Positions 53,502 to 62,469 of a stretch of 64,000 nt of DNA are shown here, piece after piece (position 1 is the stretch's first letter; each line of letters begins with the position of its first letter). The DNA is taken from contig JASHOQ010000047.1 of NCBI GenBank assembly GCA_030041045.1, positions 1-64,000 of the forward strand, read 5' to 3'. The stretch comes from Acidobacteriaceae bacterium (lineage in GTDB: Bacteria > Acidobacteriota > Terriglobia > Terriglobales > Acidobacteriaceae). The translations under genes were made by a program, and so were the position numbers. Below the pieces are notes generated by a model. The model was given only the letters and a program-made list of their open reading frames with translations, made no database searches and had not been told where the DNA came from.

Positions 53502-53649
53502 GCGGGTTCTTCCAGTCTGACGCAGAATCGTTTGAGGTAGGTCCCTCTTTGGGGGGAATCCAGGGCTCCGAGGAGGAACTGGGTCGGGCAGGGACGCGGA
53601 GGGTGCGAAACCTGAGGGAGCCGGGCGCCAGAGGGAAACAGGCAAGACC

Positions 53650-54414
53650 ATGGCGGAACGACAGATCGCGGAAGCAAACCATGCAAAGGAAGGGGCGCCG
53701 TGGAAACGCGCAGCGCGGCTGGCTCCGCCCGGATGCGCGGCCTGCGCCAATCGCCGGCCGGGCTGGTTCTGCTCGCTGGGCGCGGCGGTGCTCGCGGACC
53801 TGGAGCTTGCCAGCAGCAACATTCTGTTGCCGGCGCAGGCGGCGCTGTTCACGCAGGGAGAAGATGCCCGCTGCCTGTACCTGATCTGCAGCGGGTATAT
53901 CAAGTTGGCCACGGGGAACGCAGAGGACAGGCAGATGATTGTCCGCGTCGCCGGACCGGGCTCGATCCTGGGCCTGTACGCGGTGCTTTCGCACGGCGTT
54001 TATGAAGTCTCCGCGGAATCGCTCACCGCGGCGCAGCTGCGTCCCGTCGAGCGCGAGCGCTTTCTGCATTTCCTTGGCAGCCATAAAGAGGCGCAGATGC
54101 GCGCCGTACAGTGCATCTGCCAGGAGTACCGCTTCGCCCTGCAGGATGCCTGCCGCCTGGCGCTCTCAGAAACCGTGGCTACGCGGCTGGGACGGCTACT
54201 GACGGAGCTGGCGCATCAGATCGGCGAGCAAATGCCCGGAGGCGAATACCGGTTTCCGCTTCTGCTCACGCACGAGGAGATTGCCTCTATGACCTCAACC
54301 ACGCGCGAGACCGTCACGCGCACGCTGGGCCAATTCCGCAGGGATGGCTGGATCGCGATTGAGGACTCTCTGGTGACCATCCGCGAGCCGGAACGCCTGC
54401 AGATGCTGGTCTAA
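53650..54414 (+). CDS. Crp/Fnr family transcription regulator
   Basis: 254 residues: a cyclic-nucleotide-binding fold (about 55-165) and a winged-helix HTH (about 195-245, LTHEEIASMTSTTRETVTRTLGQFRRDG). The N-terminus has C29-x2-C32-x8-C41, similar to but not identical with FNR's cluster (C-x2-C-x5-C), so an oxygen- or redox-sensitive Fe-S centre is possible. It is divergent from the cytochrome cluster, and Crp-like palindromes lie between, which suggests that it controls that cluster and itself. Confidence 0.9.
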   Translation: MAERQIAEANHAKEGAPWKRAARLAPPGCAACANRRPGWFCSLGAAVLADLELASSNILLPAQAALFTQGEDARCLYLICSGYIKLATGNAEDRQMIVRVAGPGSILGLYAVLSHGVYEVSAESLTAAQLRPVERERFLHFLGSHKEAQMRAVQCICQEYRFALQDACRLALSETVATRLGRLLTELAHQIGEQMPGGEYRFPLLLTHEEIASMTSTTRETVTRTLGQFRRDGWIAIEDSLVTIREPERLQMLV

Positions 54415-54539
54415 GCAGGCGCTTCCCCTTTCTCGCTCTCTTCACCCGCAGGCCCGCGTCCAAGAGATATGATTCTCTTGTGGGCCTCTTTCCCGGAGGG
54501 ATGGATGCCCATGTCACCCGGCCGGAGCTTTCACTTTCT

Positions 54540-55124
54540 ATGAATCGCATTCTTACCGCTCTTTCTCTCGTTGTGTTCGCATGCTGCACTCTGCCCGCCC
54601 AGGCGCCGGATTCTGACTCCGCCGCGCCCGCCGCGGCGGGAGCCGCCTCCACGCAGCCGGCAGCCGTCACGCAGTTCCAGAAGATCGAAGACTCCTGGTC
54701 CGACGCCGTGAACCGCCGCGACCAGTACGGACTGGAGCTGGTGCTCTCGCCTCTGTTCGTGGATATTTCCGCCTCGGGCAATGTGACCACGCGCAATCAG
54801 CAGGTGGCTCAAGCCATCAGCAACGACGACAAAACGCTCTCTCTCACGCAGAAGGTGGTGACCGTGCGCATGCTGGGCGATGTTGCCATTGCCAACGGCA
54901 CCTACGATCTGCATCACAAGGTGAACACCTCGCAGGTGGATGAAAAGGGCGTTTTTACGCAGGTGTTTCAGCGCGTGCACGGAGGGTGGCTCTGCATCAA
55001 CTCGCAGCGTACGCTGCTGCGCGCCGATGCGGGCTCGAAGACGAAGAAATCCCAGCAGTCCACGGCGGAAGAGCCGTTTCACATTCCGTTCTTTTCGAAG
55101 AGCGACAAGAGCAGCGATCAATGA
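54540..55124 (+). CDS. Exported SnoaL/DUF4440-like protein
   Basis: 194 residues. An N-terminal signal (about 1-21) contains VVFACC, which could be a lipobox. A Ser/Ala linker follows, then an NTF2-like alpha/beta domain (about 42-165) of the DUF4440 type: EDSWSDAVNRRDQYGLELVLSPLFVDI. Members bind small molecules or act as subunits; no activity can be stated. A low-complexity tail ends the protein. ATG 54540 and 54501 are alternatives. Confidence 0.72.
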   Translation: MNRILTALSLVVFACCTLPAQAPDSDSAAPAAAGAASTQPAAVTQFQKIEDSWSDAVNRRDQYGLELVLSPLFVDISASGNVTTRNQQVAQAISNDDKTLSLTQKVVTVRMLGDVAIANGTYDLHHKVNTSQVDEKGVFTQVFQRVHGGWLCINSQRTLLRADAGSKTKKSQQSTAEEPFHIPFFSKSDKSSDQ

Positions 55125-55292
55125 GCGAGTCAGCGAGTCAGCAAGTCAGGGAGTTAGCAAGTCAGCGAGTCAGCCCGTTGCCCGACACTTTTCGCGCTCT
55201 ATGCGAAGAGTGTGGCAAGCCTAAATTCCCAGCAAGCCGCTGACCCGCTAACTTGCTAATTTCCGCGAAGCGGACGCTAACTCGCTGAATCG
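55125..55292. repeat. Octamer repeat array with inverted counterpart
   Basis: Six tandem 8-mers of GCRAGTCA (55125-55172) on the plus strand, a hairpin ACACTTTTCGC/GCGAAGAGTGT in the middle, and inverted copies of the same octamer (55237-55292). A transcript from either side can fold into a long stem. The gap lies between convergent genes. Confidence 0.75.
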
Positions 55293-55952
55293 CTATTTCC
55301 TGATGACGCCCATCTTGTTGCCGATGAGCTGGACCGGCAGCCCGGATTCCTCACAGAACTCGTTATAAGCCTGGTTAGCGCCGTCCCATCGCGACGGCTC
55401 CATCACATCGTCCACCAGGATCACGCCGTCCTCGGCCAAGTGGGGGTATATCTTTTGGAGCGCGCTCCGCGTGGCCAGATATAAGTCCACGTCGAGAAAG
55501 GCGAGCTTGATGGGCGCGATGCGGGAATAATCGAATGTGGAGCAGTCCGCTTTGACCGCGGTCAGGAATTCGAACTTCCGGAAATTCCGTTTCCATATCG
55601 CGAAATCGAGATAGCCGAATCCGGAGACCTCCTCACGGGTCTTGCCGCGGTGGTTCACTTCGAATTCGACATCTTTGGGGCAAAAAGACGCGAAGGTGTC
55701 GATGGCGTAGAAGCGCTCCGATGAGCGGCCGCTGGCTACCAGGTGCTCGCAGAGAAAGCGCGTGGTCTGGCCCCAGGCCACGCCCACTTCAAGAATGGCG
55801 CCGGGCAGGCGACGCACCCGTTCGAGCTCGCCGACCAGAGTGGCCAATTCGATGGGCTCAACGATGTAAGGGTAATCGGGCACGCCGAGTCGCGTGTAGC
55901 GGAATGCAAGTTTCTTGGCCAATGCGCAGATTGGCCGGGCAAGCGTAGCCAT
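55293..55952 (-). CDS. Class I SAM-dependent methyltransferase, TylF/macrocin-O-methyltransferase-like
   Basis: 219 residues. The SAM loop ILEVGVAWGQTTRFL lies near 52-66, FYAIDTFASF near 81-90 supplies the acidic residue that binds the ribose, and LAFLDVDLYLATRSAL and ILVDDVME are typical of TylF-like enzymes that methylate sugars and other hydroxyls. Substrate unknown. GGAG lies 6-7 bp before ATG 55952. No biosynthetic cluster is around it. Confidence 0.82.
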   Translation of the reverse strand: MATLARPICALAKKLAFRYTRLGVPDYPYIVEPIELATLVGELERVRRLPGAILEVGVAWGQTTRFLCEHLVASGRSSERFYAIDTFASFCPKDVEFEVNHRGKTREEVSGFGYLDFAIWKRNFRKFEFLTAVKADCSTFDYSRIAPIKLAFLDVDLYLATRSALQKIYPHLAEDGVILVDDVMEPSRWDGANQAYNEFCEESGLPVQLIGNKMGVIRK

Positions 55953-56135
55953 ACAGTCTCCAAAAAGTAGGAAAGCCAAACAATCCGCGCGAGTTAAATC
56001 ATGATGCCCGCGCATCAAAACCGGTCCAAGGCAAGAGCCTCGAAAGTCTTGCTCCTGCCTTGGAGAACGGCCGCTCGGCGAAGGTTGTCTTCGGCAGGAT
56101 GCGGTCTTGCTCAAGACCGCGCAAGCGTTTCTATG

Positions 56136-58400
56136 TCATCGCAACGAATTTGTCGCGGCCGGCACAGGTTTCCCCGGCGGACCGGCAGCGTCGGCGCCGC
56201 CCGGTGCCCCGTGCGGGCGACGGGCCGCTTGCAGGCGTATCGATACGTGGACCAGGCTCAACGCTGCCGGCGTCACCCCGGGAATGCGGCTGGCCTGGCC
56301 AATCGTCAGCGGCCGCACGCGCTCGAGCTTTTCCCGCATCTCGCGCGAAAGGCCGCTGATGGCGCCGTACTCGATCCAGTCGGGAATCTGCACCGCTTCG
56401 GCCGCCTTCAGCTTTTCGATCGACTTCTTCTGCTGCTCAAGATAGCCGGCGAATTTGATCTCGGTTTCGACGGCGCGGGCCTCATTGCGCCGGGCGGCGC
56501 GAACAATGGAAGAATCAGTCCCGGTCGAAGAATCGGCCTCAGGGGCTAAAGTCCCGGTTGTTTTTGCGCTCGCGCCGGCACGACTGAAGTCGTGCCCTTT
56601 CAAGACATCGACCATTCCATCTGCACGGCAGGCTAAAGCGAATTCCGCCAGCAGCGGAACGCGGGCGAGGTCGTGGCGAAGAGCAAGAAGCAACCGCTCG
56701 ATGGTGACTTCAGGCCGCTTGAGCAGCTGCGCCCAGGTGAGGCCCGCGGTTGCAGGCAGATCGCCCAGACCCGCCGCGCGCAGTTTTCCCGCGTCCACTT
56801 TCCCCGTCGTCAGCAGCCGCTCGAGCGCCGTCATGCGCGCCTGCTTCTGCTGGTACTCGGCCCAGGTCTGGTCGTCGATGAGCCCCAGCCTGCGGCCATG
56901 CGGCGTCAGGCGCCGGTCGGCATTGTCGATGCGCAGATGCAGGCGGAACTCCGCGCGCGAAGTGAACATGCGGTAAGGCTCGTTGGTGCCCTTCGAGATC
57001 AAATCGTCGATGAGAATGCCGGTATAGCCTTCGCTGCGGTCCATGGTGAAGGGAGGCTGGCCCTTGAGCCAGAGCGCCGCGTTGATGCCGGCCATGATGC
57101 CCTGGCACGCGGCTTCTTCATAGCCGCTGGTGCCGTTGATCTGGCCGGCGAGATAGAGACCCTCCATCGATTTAACGCGCAGCGTGCGGTCGAGCTCGGT
57201 TGCATCCACGCTGTCGTACTCAATGGCGTAGCCCGGGCGCAGCATTTCCGCATCTTCAAGGCCGGGAATCGAGTGCACGATCTGCCACTGCACCTCCATG
57301 GGCAGCGAGGTGGACATGCCGTTGACATACACCTCGTGCGTGTTCAGCCCCTCGGGCTCGAGGAAAAACTGGTGCTGCGTCTTGTCAGGGAACTTGACGA
57401 TCTTGTCTTCGATCGACGGGCAATAGCGCGGGCCGATGCCCTCGATGCGCCCCGAGTACATGGCCGAGCGATGCACATTTTCGCGGATCAGGCGCAGCGT
57501 CTCCGGCGTGGTGAAGGCGATGTGGCAGCTCACCTGCGGCTGAACGATCTTTTTGGTGCGAAAGCTGAACGGCGTCGGCTCGGCATCGCCGGGCTGCTCC
57601 TCGAAGCGTTCCCAGTGGATGGTGCGCCCGTCGAGCCGCGGCGGGGTGCCGGTTTTGAGCCTGCAAGTCCGCAGTCCCAGCCTGCGCAGCGCTTCGCCCA
57701 GGAGCACGCTGGCCGGCTCGCCGCTGCGTCCCGCCGGATATTGCTCTTCGCCGCAGTGGATCAGGCCGTTCAAAAACGTGCCCGTGGTGATGATGGTGGC
57801 TCCGGCCATCAGGTTGCGCCCATCGCGCAGCTTGAGGCCGAGGACGCGCCGACGCGGGCGCATCCCATCCCCGGTCTCAAAAGCGAGACCGGGGGCACCC
57901 TGCCGGTTTGAGTTCGTACTATCCCAGGTCCCCAAATGCGAGGGACCTGGGGCACCCAACATTTTGTCTTTCCCTACGTCCCTGGTCCCTGATCCCTCGT
58001 CAATCACCAGATCGACGACTTCCGCCTGCCGTATATGCAATCCCGGCTGGCTCTCGAGGACCTCGCGCATCTTCACGCGGTAAAGCTGCTTGTCGCACTG
58101 CGCGCGCGGGCTCCAGACGGCAGGGCCGCGTGAGGCATTCAGCAGCCGGAACTGGATGCCGACGGCGTCGGCCACCTCGCCCATGATGCCGCCGAGCGCG
58201 TCCACTTCGCGGACAAGGTGCCCCTTGGCCACGCCGCCGACGGCGGGGTTGCAGCTCATTTGCGCAATGAGATCGAGGTTCATGGTGATGAGCGCGGTTT
58301 TGAGGCCCATGCGCGCCGCGGCCATAGCCGCCTCGCAGCCCGCATGGCCCGCGCCAACTACGGCCACATCGTATTGTTCCGTAAACGGCATCTCCTTCAT
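56136..58400 (-). CDS. mnmG: tRNA uridine 5-carboxymethylaminomethyl modification enzyme MnmG, with two in-frame insertions
   Basis: FAD enzyme that, with MnmE, modifies U34 of several tRNAs. The FAD motif [12 protein letters not shown] (14-25) and the rest of the GidA family are intact ([34 protein letters not shown]). The usual length is about 620-650, here 754. One insertion (about residues 136-182) is encoded by two tandem palindromic repeats, another (about 590-640) by palindromes around 56577-56596. Both keep the frame and lie in surface loops between conserved blocks. Start at 58400 is the family start. Confidence 0.95.
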   Translation of the reverse strand: MKEMPFTEQYDVAVVGAGHAGCEAAMAAARMGLKTALITMNLDLIAQMSCNPAVGGVAKGHLVREVDALGGIMGEVADAVGIQFRLLNASRGPAVWSPRAQCDKQLYRVKMREVLESQPGLHIRQAEVVDLVIDEGSGTRDVGKDKMLGAPGPSHLGTWDSTNSNRQGAPGLAFETGDGMRPRRRVLGLKLRDGRNLMAGATIITTGTFLNGLIHCGEEQYPAGRSGEPASVLLGEALRRLGLRTCRLKTGTPPRLDGRTIHWERFEEQPGDAEPTPFSFRTKKIVQPQVSCHIAFTTPETLRLIRENVHRSAMYSGRIEGIGPRYCPSIEDKIVKFPDKTQHQFFLEPEGLNTHEVYVNGMSTSLPMEVQWQIVHSIPGLEDAEMLRPGYAIEYDSVDATELDRTLRVKSMEGLYLAGQINGTSGYEEAACQGIMAGINAALWLKGQPPFTMDRSEGYTGILIDDLISKGTNEPYRMFTSRAEFRLHLRIDNADRRLTPHGRRLGLIDDQTWAEYQQKQARMTALERLLTTGKVDAGKLRAAGLGDLPATAGLTWAQLLKRPEVTIERLLLALRHDLARVPLLAEFALACRADGMVDVLKGHDFSRAGASAKTTGTLAPEADSSTGTDSSIVRAARRNEARAVETEIKFAGYLEQQKKSIEKLKAAEAVQIPDWIEYGAISGLSREMREKLERVRPLTIGQASRIPGVTPAALSLVHVSIRLQAARRPHGAPGGADAAGPPGKPVPAATNSLR
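56510..56602. repeat. Palindromic insertion in mnmG, distal site
   Basis: The perfect inverted repeat GGCACGACTGAAGTCGTGCC (56577-56596) and a neighbouring GGGGCTAAAGTCCC-type motif, on the coding strand of mnmG. Encodes residues KGHDFSRAG and following low-complexity sequence. Confidence 0.7.
57855..57998. repeat. Tandem REP-like hairpins inserted in mnmG, proximal site
   Basis: Two hairpins: CCCCGGTCTC-loop-GAGACCGGGG (57869-57894) and CCCAGGTCCC-loop-GGGACCTGGG (57923-57951), each followed by GGCACCC. A CAGGGAT-type heptamer run follows (about 57975-57998). Together they encode about 47 extra residues in frame. Confidence 0.8.
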
Positions 58401-58495
58401 TTTACGGGCAAGTTACCTTGCTCGCACAGCGGCCTAGCACCTTTGCGTGAGGGCGCGGCGAGCGAAATCTTCCTATAATCAAGCGGATCGTCACC

Positions 58496-59575
58496 ATGCA
58501 TACCTGCTCCTGCGGACGCGAGGCTGAAGACGCGGGCAAACCTTGCGCGCGCTGCGCGGCCCTGCAGGCGCTCGAGCTCGATGGGCAGGCGAGCGAAAAA
58601 CAGATTCGCGACGCCTACCGGACGCTGGTGAAGGTGTGGCATCCGGACCGATTTCAATCCGATCCCGCACTTCGAGGAGCAGCGGAAGCGAAACTCAAGG
58701 CGCTCAACGCGGCGTATCTCCTGCTCACCCGGAAGGATGCTCACGGACAAAAGCCGCGGCGCCCGCGGCCCGCTGCAAGGCCCTCAGCACGGCCGGCGCC
58801 GGCGCACCCGCGGCCACGCGTGCGGCCACGCCGGCGCTTCGGCCTTCCCTGGCTTGCCCTGGTGAAATTCGGACTGCTTGGGTGCGGCCTTCTGGTTGCC
58901 TCAGTGTTTCTGATGGCGATGGATTCGTTTCTTGCCTCGGATCCGACCACGGGGAGAATCTACTCCGAGCTCCGCGCCCACGTAGTGGAGAATGCGCGCG
59001 AGACCGCGGGCAATCTCTGGAGCCAGGCCGGCCAGCATTTGCACAGCACCCGTCCGCAAGAAAGCGATCCTGCGCCGGCGGCTGCGGCCGAGGACGCCGA
59101 TCCGCAGCAAGCGGCTGCGCAGAGCGGCGACGGCCAATCGATCCCGCAGAGCCTGCACCGGCGCGAGCCGGGCGCTTCGCGCGCGGAAGGGGTGAGCCTG
59201 CAGCCTTATATCACCGCGGGCCTGACCAAGGATGAAGTGATCGCGGTGCTGGGCGCGCCGACTTCTTCAACGGAAGGCAAGTTGACTTATGGGGCTTCGG
59301 AACTCGATTTCACCACCGGCAAACTCAGCGGATGGAAGATCGAGCCTTCCTCGCCCATCCATGTGAAGCTCTGGCCTGACGCTCCCGTCGATCCTGACCT
59401 CGCCTCCTTCAAGCTGGGCTCAACCAAAAACGAGGTGCTGGTGGTGCAGGGCACGCCCACGCTCTTCTCTGAGAACACCTTCGGCTACGGCCGATCCCGC
59501 GTCTTCTTCAAGGACAATCTTGTCGTGGGCTGGAAGAACGATCCGGCCACGGCGCCGCTGCATACCGCACGCTGA
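58496..59575 (+). CDS. J-domain membrane protein with two BamE-like repeats
   Basis: 359 residues: an N-terminal Cys cluster (C4, C6, C17, C20), a J domain (about 22-75) with HPD at 49-51, an Arg/Pro/Ala-rich linker, one membrane span (about 122-145), a disordered Ala/Gln stretch, and two related repeats near 245-285 and 305-350 (GLTKDEVIAVLGAPTSS / KLGSTKNEVLVVQGTPTLF). These repeats recall SmpA/BamE modules. The J domain should recruit DnaK at the membrane. The combination is unusual. Confidence 0.82.
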   Translation: MHTCSCGREAEDAGKPCARCAALQALELDGQASEKQIRDAYRTLVKVWHPDRFQSDPALRGAAEAKLKALNAAYLLLTRKDAHGQKPRRPRPAARPSARPAPAHPRPRVRPRRRFGLPWLALVKFGLLGCGLLVASVFLMAMDSFLASDPTTGRIYSELRAHVVENARETAGNLWSQAGQHLHSTRPQESDPAPAAAAEDADPQQAAAQSGDGQSIPQSLHRREPGASRAEGVSLQPYITAGLTKDEVIAVLGAPTSSTEGKLTYGASELDFTTGKLSGWKIEPSSPIHVKLWPDAPVDPDLASFKLGSTKNEVLVVQGTPTLFSENTFGYGRSRVFFKDNLVVGWKNDPATAPLHTAR

Positions 59576-59578
59576 GCT

Positions 59579-60079
59579 TCATTCCTCCGCTTTCTTTTTC
59601 GCCCCATGTATGCGCCGCGCTTGCGGCGCGAACATGCGCTCGTCGAAGACAAACGCCTGCGGCGAATCGACGCGCAGCTCGCCCATGCGCGGTTGCAGCG
59701 GATTCAGAAGCACATTCCACTCGTTGCGGATGGGTACAGAAGGAACCTTGAGCGCGAGAGAAGAGCCCGCGCGGAGCCAGGCGTCGCCGAGGGTGCGCGT
59801 GGCTTCGAAATCGGCCCACCATCCATCGGGAAGCTCGCCCGGCGCAAGGGTCCGTGCCGGTTCGCCCTCCGGCAATTCCGCGGCGATGGCGACGAGATCG
59901 TCGGGCGCCTGCGCCGGCTCCAGATGCACGAAGAGCTCGATGGCCGCGAGCGCGAGAGAAGACGAGCAGTAAACCATGGGCAGGCCGCGCGAGTTCCAGC
60001 GCCCGCCGTAGCGCCGCGCGCCCTCGCCGGAAAATGCCAGCTCCGCGTGGACCGCGCGGCAGAGGCGCCAGACCAGCAT
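59579..60079 (-). CDS. RES-domain toxin
   Basis: 166-residue RES-family protein (NAD+-consuming toxins, ADP-ribosyl/NADase fold). Conserved-looking residues include RLCRAVHAELAFSGEGARRYGGRWNSRG and YCSSSLALAAIELFVHLEP. The start overlaps the antitoxin stop by 1 bp (TGATG), so the two are coupled. Toxicity is inferred from the family. Confidence 0.88.
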   Translation of the reverse strand: MLVWRLCRAVHAELAFSGEGARRYGGRWNSRGLPMVYCSSSLALAAIELFVHLEPAQAPDDLVAIAAELPEGEPARTLAPGELPDGWWADFEATRTLGDAWLRAGSSLALKVPSVPIRNEWNVLLNPLQPRMGELRVDSPQAFVFDERMFAPQARRIHGAKKKAEE

Positions 60080-60513
60080 CAGGTATAAACACCATACGCG
60101 ATGCGGCCGAGCACGTCCTCAACCTCGCGCACGCCGGGGTCTGTATCGAGCTGGTCGAGCGGACGGCCGCCGCGCAGCGCGCGGTTGGGCGTCTTGAGCC
60201 ACTGCGCGGCCTTTTGCTCGCTTCCCAGCGCGTCGATGGCCGCGGTGTACACCTGCGCCAGGCGTACGGTGCGGTCGCTCTCGGCTGCCGTCAGGCGCGC
60301 ACGGCGTTGCAGCCGGCGCGTGAGCGTGCGCTGGGGAATGCCGATCTTTTCTGAGATTTCCGCCTGGCGCAGATCGAGCCTCCGGGCCAGCAGAAACAGC
60401 GACTGCGCGGGAATCCCTTTGCGCACCAGCTCCGCCAGCGCGCCGCCCTTGGTGGCCGTGCGGCCCAGCACCGGTTCGCCGCCCAGAAGATCGGGAACGG
60501 AATACGCGGCCAT
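60079..60513 (-). CDS. Xre/MbcA/ParS-type (DUF2384) antitoxin
   Basis: 144 residues: an N-terminal helix-turn-helix-like region (about 30-75, ISEKIGIPQRTLTRRLQRR) and the C-terminal DUF2384 core (DALGSEQKAAQWLKTPNRALRGGRPLDQLDTDPGVREVEDVLGRIAYGVYT) that caps RES toxins. ATG 60513 has GGAG 8 bp upstream. A palindromic operator lies just upstream (60532-60566), in keeping with autorepression. Confidence 0.9.
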   Translation of the reverse strand: MAAYSVPDLLGGEPVLGRTATKGGALAELVRKGIPAQSLFLLARRLDLRQAEISEKIGIPQRTLTRRLQRRARLTAAESDRTVRLAQVYTAAIDALGSEQKAAQWLKTPNRALRGGRPLDQLDTDPGVREVEDVLGRIAYGVYT

Positions 60514-60531
60514 GGGAGATTCTCCACAGCG

Positions 60532-60566
60532 ATTATACGCCATTTGGCGGATTTCTATACGCCAAA
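60532..60566 (-). promoter_or_regulatory. Promoter/operator of the RES-Xre toxin-antitoxin pair
   Basis: On the minus strand a perfect -10 TATAAT lies at 60537-60532. Three half-sites surround it: CGCCA (60538-60542), TTTGGCG (60543-60549) and CGCCAAA (60560-60566) on the plus strand, giving the palindrome CGCCA-TTTGGCG and direct GGCGTATA repeats 22 bp apart. It lies in the 54-bp gap after tyrS. Confidence 0.7.
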
Positions 60567-60567
60567 T

Positions 60568-61815
60568 TTACTTAATGATTGCAATCTTCGCCCGCTTGCC
60601 CAGGCGAAGGACGAGGCGCGCCGGCAATGCAGCCAGCATAAAGGTCATATTTTCAACAACTTCTCCGTCAATCCGCACCGCGCGCTCGGCAATTTTGCGG
60701 TTGGCCTCAGCGCCGCTCGCTGCCAGCCCCAGCGCCACCAGGAGCTTGGGCAGGCGAATCTGATTCGGTTCCGAGCCGGCAATTGCGGCAAACGGGACCG
60801 GCATCTCTTCGAGATCCTCGGCCACTTCCTTCTGCTGGAACATCCGCGCCCAGTTCTCGTCGGCCACGCGCGCGGCCTCTTCGCCGTGGAAGCCGGCCAC
60901 GATGGTGCGCGCGAGCAGCTTCTTCACTGCCATGGGATGCTCGTGGCCGGCGGCGACTCCCGCCTTGAGCGCGTCGATCTCACTTTGCCGCAGGTCAGTG
61001 AGAAGCAGCCAGTAGCTCCACATCAGCTGGTCGCTGATGCTCATCAGCTTGCCGTACATTTCGCCCGGTGACTCATTGATGCCGATGGCGTTATTGAGAG
61101 ACTTGCTCATCTTCTGCACGCCGTCTAGGCCTTCGAGGATGGGCGTCATGAGCACGATCTGCGGTTTCTGCCCATAGTGGCGCTGCAGCTCGCGCCCGCA
61201 GAGCAGATTGAATCTCTGATCCGTGCCCCCCAGCTCCACATCACACTCCAGCTTCACTGAGTCGTATCCCTGCATCACGGGATAGAGCAGCTCGTGCAGG
61301 CTGATCGGCTGCTCCTCCTGAAAGCGCTTATGGAACTCATCGCGCTCGAGCATCTGCGAGACGGTAAAGTGCGCGGTAAGGCGGATGGTTTCTTCGTAGC
61401 CGAGTTGCGCGAGCCACTCCGAGTTGTAGCGCACCTCAGTCTTTTCGGCATCGAGGATGCGGAAGACCTGCTGCTTGTAGGTTTCGGCGTTGGCGTCAAT
61501 CTGCGCACGGGTAAGAGGTTTGCGGGTGACGTTGCGCCCGGTGGGGTCGCCGATGAGCGAGGTGAAGTCGCCGATGAGGAAAATGACCGTGTGGCCAAGC
61601 TGCTGGAAATGGCGGAGCTTGCGCATCAGCACGGTATGGCCCAGGTGCAGGTCGGGAGCGGTGGGATCGAAGCCGGCCTTTACGCGCAACGGGCGTCCGG
61701 TCTTGCGGCTTTCTTCGAGGCGCTCGCGCAGGTCGCTCACGCGGATGATCTCCGCCGCGCCCTTTTGGAGCAAATCCAACTGTTCGCCCACAGGCAGAAA
61801 CTCAGGCATGTTCAT
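60568..61815 (-). CDS. tyrS: Tyrosyl-tRNA synthetase
   Basis: Class I synthetase, 415 residues. The HIGH motif is in [14 protein letters not shown] (near 50-63), the KMSKS loop [14 protein letters not shown] is at about 231-244, and a C-terminal S4 domain (about 350-415) binds tRNA. All conserved blocks are complete. Start could be 61815 or ATG 61809. The toxin-antitoxin pair follows on the same strand with its own promoter. Confidence 0.97.
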   Translation of the reverse strand: MNMPEFLPVGEQLDLLQKGAAEIIRVSDLRERLEESRKTGRPLRVKAGFDPTAPDLHLGHTVLMRKLRHFQQLGHTVIFLIGDFTSLIGDPTGRNVTRKPLTRAQIDANAETYKQQVFRILDAEKTEVRYNSEWLAQLGYEETIRLTAHFTVSQMLERDEFHKRFQEEQPISLHELLYPVMQGYDSVKLECDVELGGTDQRFNLLCGRELQRHYGQKPQIVLMTPILEGLDGVQKMSKSLNNAIGINESPGEMYGKLMSISDQLMWSYWLLLTDLRQSEIDALKAGVAAGHEHPMAVKKLLARTIVAGFHGEEAARVADENWARMFQQKEVAEDLEEMPVPFAAIAGSEPNQIRLPKLLVALGLAASGAEANRKIAERAVRIDGEVVENMTFMLAALPARLVLRLGKRAKIAIIK

Positions 61816-62115
61816 CCAAGTATAAAGTTCGCTCCCCGCTCACTCGGCCGGTTCAAGGAGCCGGAGAGCCATCGGCTTGACCCGGCCGCGAGCGGCCCCC
61901 GTTTGGACAGTTCCCCCCAATGGGCCGGCACAAACGAGCCCGTCTCGCGGTCGACGCCCAGATGCAGAGAGACTTGGCCAGAGCCCCTTTTCCCCGGCGT
62001 GCGCCTTTCGGGTCAGTCCGCGCCCTATTCGTTACCGGCACCCGTAACCCGCCGGCGGGCGATTCCGGCCGAGATTCCGTGAGGGCGAACCCCGGCCGGG
62101 CGTACACTTACTCCT
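61816..62115. other. Divergent intergenic region
   Basis: 300 bp, GC-rich, between tyrS and the small membrane gene. No ORF, strong promoter or hairpin recognised. Confidence 0.4.
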
Positions 62116-62400
62116 ATGCACCCCTCGCAACCCCAAATCGACCCCCGGGCACGGCTGCGCCCGATCAGCCCGATCATGCTGAACCTTCTGATTCTTCTGG
62201 TAGCCATCGGAGCCTTCAATTTGGCGTTGTCGCTGGTGAACCTGACCGAGCACTTTACCCACGCGGGCATTGCGCATACGCCGGCGGCGTTGAGGGCGCT
62301 GGTAATTTCCATCTCCTCGTTTTTGATGGCCGTGGTCTCCGGCATTCTCATCAACCGGTCCATTCTGCGTCTGCGCTCCATGGTTCCGCATTCGGAATAG
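62116..62400 (+). CDS. Small two-span membrane protein
   Basis: 94 residues with two hydrophobic spans (about 21-42 and 60-80) and a basic, Pro-rich N-terminus. No family recognised. The ribosome site is weak. It precedes the aminotransferase gene by 69 bp and may share its transcript. Confidence 0.6.
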   Translation: MHPSQPQIDPRARLRPISPIMLNLLILLVAIGAFNLALSLVNLTEHFTHAGIAHTPAALRALVISISSFLMAVVSGILINRSILRLRSMVPHSE

Positions 62401-62469
62401 GATTCCGGCTTGCATGCTTTGATCCCCGTGGGCGCCGCGAAGGATGCGGGTTTGCCGTAAACTTGAACG

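Larger units (their letters stand above)
53108..53649. promoter_or_regulatory. Divergent control region of the electron-conduit cluster
   Basis: 542 bp between the decaheme gene and the Crp/Fnr-type regulator. It holds two Crp-like palindromes and an inverted repeat CACTTTG...CAAAGTG (53341-53366). A 67-codon ORF (53106-53309, plus) is present but unsupported. Confidence 0.55.

Noticed and set aside
55125-55292. CRISPR-like array
   Set aside because: Units are 8 bp and contiguous, with no spacers and no cas genes.
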